Made by a program: the position numbers and the translations under genes
Assembly (NCBI RefSeq): GCF_024323335.1
Contig: NC_066581.1
Location: forward strand, 298,862,536 to 298,926,535
Reading direction: 5' to 3'
Origin: Lathyrus oleraceus
Lineage: Eukaryota > Streptophyta > Magnoliopsida > Fabales > Fabaceae
Length of the DNA stretch: 64,000 bases
Part shown: piece by piece, positions 46,284 through 58,774 of the stretch
Layout of the letters: every line of letters starts with the position of its first letter
Numbering within the stretch: position 1 is the stretch's first letter
The notes under the pieces: generated by a model
The model's input: the letters and a program-made list of their open reading frames with translations, nothing else
Databases searched by the model: none
What the model was told of the DNA's origin: nothing

Positions 46284-48363
46284 CCAGTGGTGGTTTCCAC
46301 CATCTTCTTCGCGAAGACGGCGGAGCTACAGTGCATGCGTTCAGAAAATTTCCAGAATTTTGCCAAAAAATTATATCAACAGAAAGCTCTTCCAATGGAG
46401 ATTACAGATCAATTAACATCTAATCCTAATTCATCAAGATCAAAGAGAAACGAGCAAAAACATTTTGACATGTCAAACTTTAATCAAGCATAACTCATTC
46501 ATTTCTCATCCATTTCACTCGAATTTTATATCAGATCAATCAGCATGAAAAGCTCTACCTAAACATAGCAATGGATTGAAGAATTAAGAGACTCGAATTT
46601 TTACCTCTTGAAGAGCAGAACAATAAAACCAGCGATTCAAGCTCCTAAAGTATCCAGATCCACTCCTATATTGATGACTTGAAGCTTTATGACGAAATTG
46701 GAGCTTGTAATGGCTTAGATCTTGATTAATTTTCCACTTCCATCTTCATGAATTTGCTTGGAGTATGCTTGATTTCTGCTCGAATTCAATGATCCAATGC
46801 TTGATTCTTCATCCACTACACTCAATAAACCAGAATATGGAAGAAAAATGTTATGCTATGTGGAGAATTTTCAAGTTTTGATTGAGAGAAAATTTTGGAG
46901 GGAAAAAGTTTCAAGATCCAAAAATGGTGAAAAAAGTGATTAACCTCCAAAGTTCTGTTATGATTAGAGTATATATATGCTCTACTAATCACTCTCTAAT
47001 CACACTTAAGCCAAATGTTAATGAAATGGTAAGTGTAATTGGCAATTTGAGGTGCAAATGCAAAATTTGGATTTTCACCCTATGCATGAAAATGCATGGT
47101 GAATAGTGCATGAATTTCCACTTAATTTCACTCAAAAATCTGTTTTGGAGCCAATGGAAATGGTGTAATGCTCAAATAATGCACAAATTTTAAATTCCAT
47201 ATTTTCCCTCCAAAAATGCAAGAATTTGCAAATGATTATGTGAAGACAAATGGTGTAATGCAATGTATGTTTTGGAAACTAGAGGTTAAAATAAGAATTT
47301 AGCAAAAAGAACCACTTGAATTGGAGTTTTGGTTGAGAAGTTATGCCCATTTGAAATCCCATGCATATTTGGCAATGATTTGATCATATCTCTTTAACCG
47401 CACGTGAGAAATTGATGATCTGGGACTTTTTGGAAATGGGAGAGAAAGACCTACAACTTTCATGTTCAACAAAATTTCATTTGAAGCCTCTTTGGATGAC
47501 GTAATATCAAGTTGAATTTGAACAAAAACTTTCCATTTCTGGAAACTTTCAATTATAGGTCACTTTCCATTTTTGGAAACTTTCCATCTGACTTTATTTT
47601 CTTCATTCTTGATGTTTGAAATGTCAAATGAAACTTGTTTAGACATGAATGAAGTGTATCCAACCCTCTCCCACCTCCAAATCCATTAATTCTTGCACAG
47701 TTGACCACAGTTGACTTTTCTGATTGATAGATGAATTTGGCTATGCACTGATCAAGCTGAGCCTCAAACTCCTGATGAAATGGCTCAATGATGAAACCCT
47801 AGCTTCCATAAGCTCAAAATAATCACATGATGATCCCCATATCCATTGTAGACCCCTTCTCCTTGCCAAGCCCTGATTGGCCCAATGTAGATGATTAGGG
47901 TTGACCAGTGGTCAAAACCCTAACCTCAAGGCATCTGATCAATCTCTTGGATGATATCAAGACCATGATGATGATGATGTACCATTGCAACCAAGATGAA
48001 GATCAATCTCCTTGAGAAACATGAAACCCTAATTTGTTCCACACATCCTCAGATGATTAATGATCAATTCAATGAAACCCTAGCTTGCATACATCAACCT
48101 TTTATCTTCTGATCAAGATTTTGGAGGATGACTTGCTCAATGTAGCCACATGTTATGCAAATATGCAATGCCTAATGACCTACAAAATAATATGCAATGC
48201 TCAAGCTAGTCCCAAGAGAGGAGGGCAAATTTTGAGGTGTTACAATTGTCTCTCTTGATTCTTGTTGTATTCCAAGATTGATTGTCTCTATTGATTATTC
48301 TGTTGCATTGTGGATTTTCTCTCAACAAGTGGTATCTAGAGCTGTGGTTTGATTTCTGTAGCG

Positions 48364-50500
48364 ATGAAGACAAACACATCTAGGATGGTGAGTTTGAACA
48401 GATCCAACTATAATTTTTGGAAAGGGAAGATGGAAGATTTGCTTTATGTTAAAGGCTTTCACTTGTCAGTTTTCTCTAGTAAAAAACCCGATGGAAAGAG
48501 TGATGAAGAATGAGCTTTGTTGCATAAACAAGTTTGTGGTTACATTCGTCAATGGATGGATGATAATATTTTGAATCATGTGAGCTCGGTGACTCATGCT
48601 CGCTTTATTTGGCCAAACTTGAGGAGTTGTATGCAAGAAAGACGGGGAACAATTAGTTGTTCTTGTTCAAGCAATTGATATCATTGAGTTATAGTGATGG
48701 TTCACTAATGACCGATCACTTGAACACTTTCCAAGGGATTCTGAATCAATTATCAGCAATAAATCTTACTTTCCATGATAAAATTCAAGGTTTGTGACTT
48801 CTTGGTAATTTGCCTAATTCTTGGGAGACTTTTAGAATATCCTTGTCTAACTCCGCTCTGAATGGTATCATCTTAATGGACTTTGCTAAAAGTAGATTCT
48901 TGAATAAGGAGTTGAGGTGTAAGTCACAAGGTTCTTCTTCAAATTCTGAGGTGTTGGTTACCGAGTTGAGGGGGAGACATCAAAATAGAGGTTTAAGTAT
49001 CTAATAGTTTCTATAATATTGAGTGACATCATTGCGGGGAAAAGGGACATATAAAAAGGTATTGCCCAAAGTTGAAAAGGGAAAACAAGAAGAAGAACTA
49101 CAACAACGACGAAACGGAAGGTAACAATAATGAAAATGTTGCTATTTTTTATGATTTCTTTGTTCTTTGTGATAGTTGTATAGAGAATGTCAATCTATCA
49201 TGTGATGAGATGGATTGAGTGGTTGATAGTGGTGTTTCTACTCATGCAACCTCGAGACGTGATCTTTTTTCAACTTACGGGACCGATGACTTTGGGGTTG
49301 TTCGTATCGGAAATAATAGGCAAGCTAATTTCATCATAATAGGAAGTATTTGTGTCGAAACTAGCAATGGGACTACTCTAGTTCTCAAAGGAGTGAAACA
49401 CATTTCGAAACTTCGATTTAATATTTTATCCATTGGAAAGTTGGATAATGAAGGATATGATAATTCTTTTTCAGCCAATGAATGTAAGTTAAAGAAAGGC
49501 TCAATGATGGGTGCTAAAGGAAAAAGAAATTGAAGCTTCTCAAGACTTGTGACAATGATAGCTCATCGAATTATGGCACAAGTGTTTGGGTCATATGAGT
49601 GAAAAAGGTTTGAGCATTTTGGCAAAGAAGAATGTGTTGTATGGTGTTTCCGATGCAAAGTTGAGAAAGTGTTTGTATTGTTTGGCGGGTAAGCAAATGC
49701 GAGTTTCCTTTATGTCATCCGAACCAAAGAGGAAATCAGAAGTGTTGGATTTAGTACATTCTGATGTGTATGGTCTGATGAAGACACAATCTCTTGGTGG
49801 TGCATATTGCTTTATGACTTTCATTGATGATTATTCTCGAAAAACACAGGCTTACACCTTGAAGACGAAAGATCAAGTGTTAGATACCTTCAAGTTGTTT
49901 CAAGCATCGGTTAAATAAGAAACATGGAAAAAGCTCAAGTGTATCTGAACCGATAACGAGGGAGAGTATGTTGGACCTTTTGGCAAGTATTTTCAAGAAC
50001 AATGTATACGTCATCAAAAGTATCCTCCAAAGACACCATAATTTTGAACGGATTAGCCGAAAGAATGAATAGAACTTTGATGGAAAGGGTGAGATGTTTA
50101 CTTTCTCAATCAAAGTTGTCAAAATACTTTTAGGGAGAAGCATTGAGCACGGTTGTACATCTTTTAAACCTCACTCTATGTGTTCCATTAAAGTTTTATG
50201 TTCCAAATCATGTTTGGAGTGGTAAAGATGTTTTCTACGACCAGCTTCGGGTGTTTGGGTGCATGACTTGTGTGCATATTCCAAAGGATGAGACATCGAA
50301 ATTGGATGAGAAGTCGAAGAAATGTGTGTTTGTTGGGTATGATCTTGATGAGTTTGGGTATCAATTATTTGATTCGGTTCAACGGAAGCTTATTCATAGT
50401 CGTGATGTCATATTCATGGAGGATTATACCATTGAGGACATCGACAAAGTTGAGAATAAAGATCAAAATTTTGAAGATGAAGAAATGATTGATACGGACT
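48364..50500 (+). pseudogene. Ty1/copia gag-pol, broken and truncated
   Basis: Gag starts [20 protein letters not shown] (48364) with UBN2-type phrases ([21 protein letters not shown]) and a zinc knuckle around HHCGEKGHIKRYCPK (about 49025). The protease has VDSGVSTHATSRRDLF (about 49220; the usual D-S-G). The integrase pre-domain (CLYCLAGKQMRVSF) and core (SDVYGLMKTQSLGGAYCFMT, IDDYSRK) follow, then a C-terminal FGCMTCVHIPKDETSKLDEK. Several stops and frameshifts are present (for example near 48511, 48650, 49004 and 49530), and the frame stops dead at 50500 where family A is inserted. Not functional. Confidence 0.88.
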
Positions 50501-52522
50501 TGTAACACCTCAAAATTTGCCCTCCTCTCTTGGGACTAGCTTAGCATATTGCATTTCATTTTTTAAGACATTAGTCATTGCATATTTGCATATCATGTGG
50601 AAGCAATAAGCAAGTCATCCTCCTAGGTCTTTCTCAGAAGATGGAGAGGTTAAAAGATTCAAGCCTAAGGGTCTCATGAATTGATCACTAATCATCTGAG
50701 GGTTTGTGCTTCAATTAGGGTTTCTTGGTTCCTCAAGGAGATTGGGTATCATCTTGGTTGAAATGGTACATCATCAGCATCATGGTTGCATTATTATCCT
50801 CAAGGTTCATTATGCTTGATCATGTTCCTTGGGATTAGGGTTTTGACCTCTGGTCAACCCTAATCAGTTGCATTATGCCAATCAGGGTTTTTCAAGGAGA
50901 TGAGATCTTCATTGAGATTGGGATCATCATATGGTTTTGTTGAGCTTGTATAATCTAGGGTTTCATTTTGGAGCCATTTCATCAAGGGATTGAGGCTCAA
51001 ATTCAGCTGTGCATGACCAAGTCATCTATCAACTGCAAAAGTCAACCACAAGTCAACTGTTGGATTTGGAGGTGAGAAGTGGTTAGAAATGCTTCATTCA
51101 TGTTCAAACAAGTCTCATTTGACATTTCAAACATCAACATTGAAGAAAATAAAGTCAGGACAAAACTTTCCAAAAATAGAAAGTGACCTGTAATTTGAAA
51201 TTGCCAAAAATGGAAAGGTTTTCAACTCAAGATTACATCATCAAGAAAGCTTCAAATGAAATTTTGTTGAACATGAAAGTTGTAGATATTTCTCTCCCAT
51301 TTCCAAAAAGTCCAAGATCATCAATTTCTCATGTGTGGTTAAGGAGATATGGATCAAACTTGGTCAAGTGAACATGGAACTTCGAACATGCATAACTTTC
51401 AAACCATAAGTCCAAATCAAGTGGCTCTTTTTGCAACATTCTTGTTTTAACTTCTAGTTTCCAAAATTGGCATTACATGGCATGCATTCCATTCACATAA
51501 ATATTTGAAAATTCAATTGATTTTTGGAGGGAAAAAAGGAATTTGAAATGTGTGCATTATTTGAACATGGTACCACTTCCATTGGCTTTAAAATGATATT
51601 TTGAGTGCATTTCAATCCCAAATTCGTACTGTTCACATGCCATTGCCATGCATAAGGGTGAAAAATCATTTTTGCAAAACACCTCCAAACTTAACCATTT
51701 TCATTAGCATTTGATTAGAGCCTAATTAAACATGATTAGTGAAGCATATATAACATAAATCATAACAGAATTCATCACATTTCCCAATTCTAGATCTAGA
51801 ATTCTCAAAGTCTCTCAAAATTCTCTCTCATTTTTTCTCCAAATTTCTTCACATCTCTTGCATTTTTTTGGATCAATTCATCATTATTAAGCATTGGTGA
51901 GAAAAATTGAAGGAAGATCCAGTGGAATTCGTGCACATTGAAGCATATGCAAGCTTGAGTTCATCAATGGTGATGCAAAGTTCTGGTTGAATCGTGTGCG
52001 ATAAAGCCTCAATCTCTCTTCCAATTACTTGCACAAGCATCCTGGAGCAACATTTGATCCATTGCAAGGCCTGGAACACGTGAATCCAAGAGCTGCACTT
52101 CAAGAGGTCACTTTTTCGACTTCTTTAATTCATGAAATTGTTGATATATTCTTGTAGTTCATTGAATGCTGAGTAATCTGCACTTTGAATCGAGCGATTT
52201 GGTGTAATATCCATGAAGTTACATGCAATTAAAGTTTCACTCATGATTTTTGATGTCTTCGATTCATGCATGCCTTTGCGTTTTTGGTTAAATTGATAGT
52301 AGATTCATGATGTACAATGCAAGATCTAGCTATTCATGTGCTCAATTTTAGATTCTGGAAATTTTGTTCTTGAGGTGTTCTTGAGAATCACTGTTCACGC
52401 ATGCGTTTGTGAAGAAGATGAAATGCAGGAGAATAGGCAACGGTTTTGTGTGATTCTAAAGCGTGGTCTTAGGGCGCGCTAGGGCTGCCTCCTGATTGGC
52501 TGCATGGATTTGCCATGCAGCG
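50501..52522 (+). mobile_element. Family A LTR, 5' part, interrupted
   Basis: Starts TGTAACACCTCAAAATTTGC like the solo LTR in opposite orientation, and follows it for about 2 kb, with a TATA-like GCATATATAACA at about 51745. It breaks at 52523, where a different LTR (TGTCATACCCCG) begins. The five bases before it (GGACT, 50496-50500) should be the target duplication, with the partner outside the window. Confidence 0.8.
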
Positions 52523-52920
52523 TGTCATACCCCGATTTTGATCCTGATTTTTTTATGTTTGTTTGGCATGCTTGGCCTAACCTAACTTTGGTTTTACATG
52601 AGGATTGATTTTGATCCAAAGTCATGGTGTTGTGATTGTGGATACCTCTATGGTCTGGGTCATCTGAACAACCAAGTTTCTTGTGTTTCTAACCACTTGC
52701 CAGTCATGTTATTGGTTCATGGATGTTATAACCTTATGGTCTTATTTCATGGTTTTGTTCATACATATTATCAGTCAAGTTATTTTCTTCTCAAGAGTCA
52801 AACATTCAAGCCAATTGTGAAAACAATCTCCAATCAGTTTTTTCAAACCATTCCAATCCATTTCATCCATTTTAAACCATTACATGTGATTCCATATAAG
52901 AAAATACAAAATTTGGCATT

Positions 52921-53140
52921 TTTGACCAACTGTTGACTTTGGTCAACAGTTGACTTTGGTCAACAGTTGACTTTTTGGTCAAATTTGACCAAAGTCAACC
53001 CAAATTCTTTAAACCCTAAATTTCACCCTAACCAATAATTCATTTTCCATTTACAAAGAAAATACAAAAAATGCATTTTTGACCAATTGTTGACTTTGGT
53101 CAACGGTTGACTTTTTGGTCAACTTTGACCAAAGTCAACC
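52921..53140. promoter_or_regulatory. Two dense W-box clusters in the B LTR U3
   Basis: TTGACC/TTGACT or their complements occur about nine times in 52921-53000 and seven times in 53079-53140, within a duplicated block (both start TTTTTGACCAA and end ACCAAAGTCAACC). TTGACY is the core bound by WRKY factors, which are stress- and defence-related. The arrangement alternates strands, as in TTGACTTTGGTCAACAGTTG. Confidence 0.7.
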
Positions 53141-53820
53141 CTCACTTGCTCTTGCCCACCCAACTTGGCCTGGCCTTTTTCTTCAATGTGTCATCCAACC
53201 CTCAGGTTTATTTATGTTCGTTCTTGGTAGCTTCCATCACAAGTAACACATGTGGTGCACCTTGACTTTGTAGCTTTTGAACCATTAACCATTCGCCATT
53301 GGCCTGCCCCTAACCATGGACCAAGGAGCCCCTAACAGTTCAACCATTATCCTTTGCTCATGCCCTTTGGATGCAACAAAAACCTTATACATATGCAACA
53401 AATCCATGGTTGCAGATGGTCTAGCCAATGCTGCTGCCACAATCATGTCACGTCCTGCTTTGCAACAGCACCATACCATCGTCATCATGCTAGCCTGCTA
53501 CAACACATCTGCTGCCACAAACTGATCGGGAAATGGCCATGGATTAGCAAGGTTGCATATCATTCATATCAGTCTGCAAAAACACAAATAAGCCCAAGTT
53601 AACTGGCAGTCATGTTCATTGTTTGGTACCACATTAAGATACCAAAACCTGTTGCAGCAAACCAAAGCCATGCTAGCATCTAACTGCTTCAGCCCAACCT
53701 AAAAAATCTGCATTGAAATAACACATTCAAAAAACAGTTCAGTGAAAAAAAAAAGCATAGAGTTGAAGGGTCAAGCCAAATAATATACCAAAATCAAGTT
53801 CCAAACTTCTTTCTCTTACG

Positions 53821-54306
53821 ATGAAGCTCTTATGGAAAACTCACATGAGGCTACAAGTGATTAAACTAGTCTTTGCTCTCTTTGTGGTGACACTTCTGTG
53901 TCTAGCTGAGAGTAAAAAAGCTAAAATTGTGACTGCTTCATTTGAGTACAATGGTATAAATTGTAGAGCACACAGTGCTTCTTCGACGGATTTCGGCGGT
54001 GTTGGAGACGGAGTTACATCGAGCACAAAGGCTTTTCAGTCTGCAATTAGTAATCTGAGTCAGTATGGTTCCGAAGGTGGTTCTCAGCTCTTTGTTCCTG
54101 CCGGAAAATGGCTCACTGGTAGTTTTAGTCTTACTAGTCACTTTACTCTCTATTTGGATAAAGATGCTGTTCTTCTTGCTTCTCAGGATATAACTGAGTG
54201 GCCTGTGATTGAACCATTACCATCATACGGTAGAGGAAGAGATGCACCAGCAGGAAGATTCACAAGCCTCATATTCGGAACTAACCTCACCGATGTTTTT
54301 GTCACA
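53821..54306 (+). pseudogene. Captured polygalacturonase (GH28) first exon
   Basis: An open frame starting MKLLWKTHMRLQVIKLVFAL, a signal peptide (hydrophobic VFALFVVTLLCLAES), then the N-terminal part of plant GH28 pectinases: NCRAHSASSTDFGGVGDGVT, LFVPAGKWLTGSFSLTSHFT and EWPVIEPLPSYGRGRD. It stops after TNLTDVFVTG, where the cellular gene would go on with the catalytic beta-helix. The next base belongs to a TOPLESS exon. The catalytic Asp motifs (NTD, DD) are absent, so no enzyme can be made. The sequence is very well preserved, so capture was recent. Confidence 0.85.
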
Positions 54307-54995
54307 GGCTTGAGAAAGAATCCGGGTTTTATTTCAATATGAAATACTTTGAGGAAAAAGTGCAGGCCGGTGAATGGGATGAAGTTGAGAAGTATTTATC
54401 AGGGTTTACCAAAGTGGACGATAATAGATACTCCATGAAAATATTCTTTGAAATCAGGAAGCAGAAATATCTGGAAGCACTTGATAGGCAAGACAAGGCA
54501 AAGGCTGTTGAGATATTAGGAGAATGAGCAGCTGTCCAAGTATGGTGATACCAAAACTGCTCGAGGGATTATGCTGTTAGAGCTAAAAAAGCTCATGGAG
54601 GCAAATCCTCTGTTCCGTGATAAGCTTATCTTTCCTGCATTGAAGTCGTCAAGATTGCGGACATTAATCAATCAAAGTTTGAACCGGCAGCACCAGCTTT
54701 GCAAAAAACCCAAGGCCAAACCCAGATATAAAAACTTTATTTATCGATCACTCATGTTCACCTTCCAATGGTCCTCTGGCACCAACACCTGTCAATCTTC
54801 CAGTTTCTGCTGTTGCAAAGCCTGCTGCTTATACTTCCCTTGGAGTGGGAGCTCATGGTCCCTTTCCACTTGCCGCAGCAACTACTAATGCTAATGCTTT
54901 GGCTGGTTGGCCAATGCCTCAGTTTCGTCATCTGTCCAAGCAGCTGTTGTCACCGCATCAACCATACCTGTCCCAACCAACATCAGTAGCCAGCC
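54307..54995 (+). pseudogene. TPL: Captured TOPLESS co-repressor fragment, intronless
   Basis: Begins right at the polygalacturonase break and reads, with one frame change, MKYFEEKVQAGEWDEVEKYL and FTKVDDNRYSMKIFFEIRKQ (the CTLH region), then after VEIL jumps to ENEQLSKYGDTKTARGIMLL, LKSSRLRTLINQSLN and PVSAVAKPAAYTSLG. After a short indel near 54916 it continues ANASVSSSVQAAVVTASTIP. About 28 codons between VEIL and ENEQ are missing, fitting skipping of one exon. Cellular TOPLESS genes have introns across this region; here there are none, so the source was spliced RNA. Stops prevent a product. Confidence 0.88.
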
Positions 54996-55239
54996 ATGCT
55001 CCCTTGCAAGTAATGAACCTACAGTCTGTAGCAGGAGCAGTCAACAGATAATGCAAGTCATGTAGTTATATCCCATTTGAGTCATAACAATGTCAATTAT
55101 GCTACACAGAGTCATACCTGCTGTTACAATATCCTGTCAACACATCCTACAATCGTGGTCCTGCAGCAGCCATAACCCTGTCATCATCCTGTAGATTCAT
55201 GCAAATCATAGCCAAAATAGCAGGCACAAGGATCATTTT

Positions 55240-56205
55240 GTTAGAAAAAATTTGTTGCTGGAGCTGCTCCACTTCATTGAAGATTTTCTTATAAAAGGAA
55301 GAGTTATATTAAAAGACATAGTACCTACTGAGACCTCATCTGATATTGATTTCATAAATGATAGTTTTCTGGATGGCGTAGACACATCATGTTCTAAAGA
55401 AGCTACGGATGAGCAGTTGGTAGCGGCGGGTATTATACTAGCATCAATATGTGCTGCAACCGATTATATTGGATTTCTTTATGAGGCATCATATAATATT
55501 CTTAGATTGTGCAGATATGGTTCTTTTATGGCGCTAACTATTCTTCACATTTTTGCTAACCTGGGCGGAAAGAAGTATTTTGACTCGTGCAGTTTTGGCT
55601 TGACGGTGACTGTCTTGAAATCTCTAGTTATGTTTCTTGAGGGAGGGAGCATATCTGTCACTCCTGCTTCTTGTCTTCCATCAATAAATCAGCTGCGTAT
55701 TGATTTATGTACTAACAATAAATGCCCTTTCTCGGAAGGTGCCGAGTCCATTGATGTTGTTACATTCTTGCTCTTAGAAAAGATCAAGAAGCATCTATTT
55801 CAGCAAGGACAGTTTGATTCTTCAAGTTTCAGATCCCTTTTAGACAATCATAATAATGGACAGTGGTCTAGTCAGGATGTGGTTCCATGTACCAATAGCA
55901 TAAATTGTGATGCGTCGTGCTGTTTGAAAAAAACCATGTGGTTTGTCGTACTCAACCAGATGTTCATATTGATGTTACCTTATGCCAACTTAGTGATATT
56001 CTCTCATTGTTGGAGCTTGTTGCAAGCAAAATGGGCTGGCAATGGACCAACACAAAACTTGTTCCTCAGCTGCTTCATGTACTGGACTCTTGTGTGGTGG
56101 AGAATGCTGCGGTTGCTATCATTGCTCTTCTTGGTCAGCTTGGAAGGTTTGGAGTTGATGCTGGTGGATATAAAGACCAAGGAGTTGAAAACAAGAGATC
56201 AAATG
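55240..56205 (+). pseudogene. Captured fragment of a third host gene (MEE22-like, tentative)
   Basis: A 220-codon open stretch from LLELLHFIEDFLIKGRVILK through EQLVAAGIILASICAATDYI and CPFSEGAESIDVVTFLLLEK. A frameshift near 55918 continues in another frame with LVASKMGWQWTNTKLVPQLL and ENAAVAIIALLGQLGRFGVD. I associate this with plant MATERNAL EFFECT EMBRYO ARREST 22, but only from memory. It is intron-free and ends at GVENKRSNAYPF, after which repetitive LTR filler resumes. About 240 bp of LTR filler separates it from the TOPLESS piece. Confidence 0.6.
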
Positions 56206-56903
56206 CATACCCCTTCATGAGATGTACCTCAACATGGCTCCAATCATGACTTGTACTACAACAATGCCATTTTATGTGTTGTGCTGCACCAACTGAACCT
56301 GCAAATCACAGCATTGCCTAGTCCAACCACAACCTACCTTGGTCCAAAATGTCCAAACACTCTTGCATCAATCCAAGACAATAACACTACATGCTTGCAT
56401 CAAGTCCAAACTACTGAAGACATCACAGCAGGAGCAAATCAAAGCAGTCATGTTGTTCATCATGGTTCATCCTGCATCCAACACCAAGTTCAGGCTATTA
56501 CAGCAAACTTACAAAATAGCAATAATCAGCAGCAGGGAAGTGTTTGACATGAGTACAGTTCATCATCATGGATAGTATCTTGCATCAAACCAACTCACCA
56601 TGAAACTACTAAAATTCAAGGAAAAATCACAAACCATCCTTCAGATGTTGAAATCAAACCAAGTCCTCCATTTTCACTGCAGTAAAAAGGTAGTTAATTC
56701 ACTGCAGTAAAATCACTACAACTCGGTAAGATGGTAAGAATTCACAAGCAACAAAAATGAAACATTTTTCACAGAAGAAGTACAAGGTACATGTTACCTT
56801 TTTCAGAGCAAACACCAAAATGGGATAGACAACAGAGCAGCACAAAAAAGAAAGCACTTCCAATTCCATACTCTTTTGATCTCATCCAAACCCTAGCAAT
56901 GGG

Positions 56904-56914
56904 ATTATAAAAGG
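56904..56914 (+). promoter_or_regulatory. TATA-like box of the B LTR
   Basis: ATTATAAAAGG, followed about 30 bases on by AGTAAGAGAGAG, a plausible start region. It sets the U3/R boundary downstream of the captured gene fragments. Confidence 0.55.
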
Positions 56915-58659
56915 AGAGAAATCAGTAAGAGAGAGGGGGCGATTTTGAAAAGCGGCCACTGTTCACAGAAAAAACTTGGAGGCGAAAATCTCAACCGAAA
57001 CCCTAAAGTCCCAAAATCGAATACCTGGATTGGGAGGCCAACTTCTTCACGCCTTTCATCGCCGCCGTGACACTTTGTGAGAATTCTTCCTTTTTCCTTT
57101 TATCATTTTCGTGTGTTTGTTGATAGAGACTTTGCTGAAATGCGATTAAGGGGTTTTGGGTGTGAGTGAAATTGAGAGAGACGCGACTGTTGAGTCATGA
57201 GAGACGCAGTGTTGAGAGAGACGGAAGCGGCTACGTTGAGAGGGAGAGATTTCTCTGAGCTTGAGGGGGTTCATGAGGTTGAGGACGATGGCGATGAATC
57301 ATTTTCTTTTTTTTCCTTTTTTTAATTTTTCTTTTATTATTTAATTTAATTTGTTTTTAATACAAAAACCATAAAAAATGTTTATCTTGTTCTTAAATCT
57401 TTTTATTTTTTAGCCCGGTTCATATATTTAGTGTAGTATCTCAATAGCAAATAACCCTGAGTGGTCTGGTGGAGAAGGGCAGTGTGCATATTCTTGAGTG
57501 GGGTGGGTTCAACACTCATGTGTGGCTTTTTTTGGCATTTTTATTTCTCTTAGTTATATTATTTTTCTTTTAGCATTTTTTATTCTTTTAGTATTTTGTT
57601 AATATCTTTTTTATGTCTATTATAATTTCATTTGTTAGTAAATGCATAGTTCAAAAACCATTTTTTCAAACTATAAAAATCATGCTTTTCTCGGTTTAAT
57701 ATCGAGCCCACTTTTTACACCCTTGTAAGTCGATTGCTTTTTAAGCATCGCCATCGACCTCACATAGCTTACTCTTGGGCTTTCTTACAATGAGCCGGTT
57801 CCTTCGCACTTACACTCATACGTTGTTTAATGCTCATTCATTTCATCTCTTTGATTATTTGATTTGATCACATACTTGTTTAAATATCTTATTGTTTGAT
57901 TGTTGCCTACTTGTATGATGTATGAGGCATATATTTATATTGCTTGATTACCATGTCAACCCCCATTCATAACAAATGTATCCCTCTCCCATGAAATGTA
58001 TAATATTTATTCTTTCATTCTTTATTCATCTGTTAATACAAGAATTAAAATGAACATTCGATAACCATTTCAAAACAAGATCAAAACCTCGATCCAACGT
58101 CGAGTAATCATTTTTTCAAAACCTAACAGAACCAGCACGTATTCATCCACCCTTTTGTAAGTCGATTGCTTTATGCATCGCCATCAACCTTGTAAGCCGA
58201 TTGCTTTATGCATCGCCATCAACCTTGTAAGTCGATTGCTTCATGCATCGCCATCTACCTTTATCCCTAACACTTCTCCTTGCTCCATTCGTCGATTCTT
58301 GTTCCGATTAGGTAGCACCCATTAGATAGAACCCTTTGTATGATAACATAGGTAGGATTCCCACATTCCTTTGCATGCTAACATTAGGTAGATATTCCCG
58401 TTTGTAAATCCTAAACACTTAAGTACATATTGCATGACAACACTAGGGCAGAGCTTCCCCCACCTCTAGACCTTTCCGAGCGTCTCCGATCTTGTGGCAT
58501 GTAGTCCGTCCTATTGCAAAGAGGTAACTGCCTAAGACTCGATTCAGCGAGCTGCGACACCTACTGCTAGGACGTGAACACATTGCCCACTCTCCTTTGA
58601 CACAACTGGTGTCCTCCTTTCTAAGTCCATGTTCATATGGCAATCCCTATGTAGGGGAA

Positions 58660-58720
58660 CTACGTCGCCCTGATTCTCATACCAGATGAGGTACGTAGGC
58701 AGGAGACCGTGCGAGGTCTC
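58660..58720 (+). other. Paired-hairpin module, B copy 1
   Basis: Outer stem CTACGT/ACGTAG and inner stem TCTCAT/ATGAGG in 58660-58698, then stem GAGACC/GGTCTC with loop GTGCGA (58703-58720). Confidence 0.7.
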
Positions 58721-58774
58721 TCCGGGCGCCCTTTTTTCTTCAACCTTTGTGTCTCAACCCCCTATGAAGGGGAA

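Larger units (their letters stand above)
43336..48244 (-). mobile_element. Solo LTR, family A (4909 bp)
   Basis: On the minus strand it runs from TGTAACACCTCAAAATTTGC to GCGGATGCGACA. It is flanked by a perfect ATTGT duplication (43331-43335 and 48245-48249). No primer-binding site or coding region borders it, so internal DNA was lost by LTR-LTR recombination. A TATA-like run lies at about 46965-46980 (minus), which implies a U3 of about 1.3 kb and a long R-U5. The LTR start matches 50501 onward. Two paired-hairpin modules lie at 43636-43695 and 43948-44008. Confidence 0.92.
43258..50500 (+). mobile_element. Degenerate Ty1/copia element, interrupted twice
   Basis: The right end of the 5' LTR is 43258-43335 continued at 48245-48327 (ends TTTTCTCTCAACA), split by a solo LTR at 43336-48244. 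The primer site TGGTATCTAGAGC (48330-48342) resembles the initiator-Met type (TGGTATCAGAGC). Gag-pol debris follows to 50500, where a second family-A LTR begins inside the integrase C-terminal region. Reverse transcriptase and the 3' LTR, if present, would lie beyond the window. The left LTR end is not defined. Confidence 0.8.

Noticed and set aside
46013..46423. HSDTRMA/RHTRITM repeat proteins on both strands
   Set aside because: Produced by the 21-bp minisatellite inside a solo LTR.
53821..54342. A functional polygalacturonase gene
   Set aside because: Only the first exon is present. The catalytic half is missing and the frame runs into a TOPLESS exon inside an LTR.
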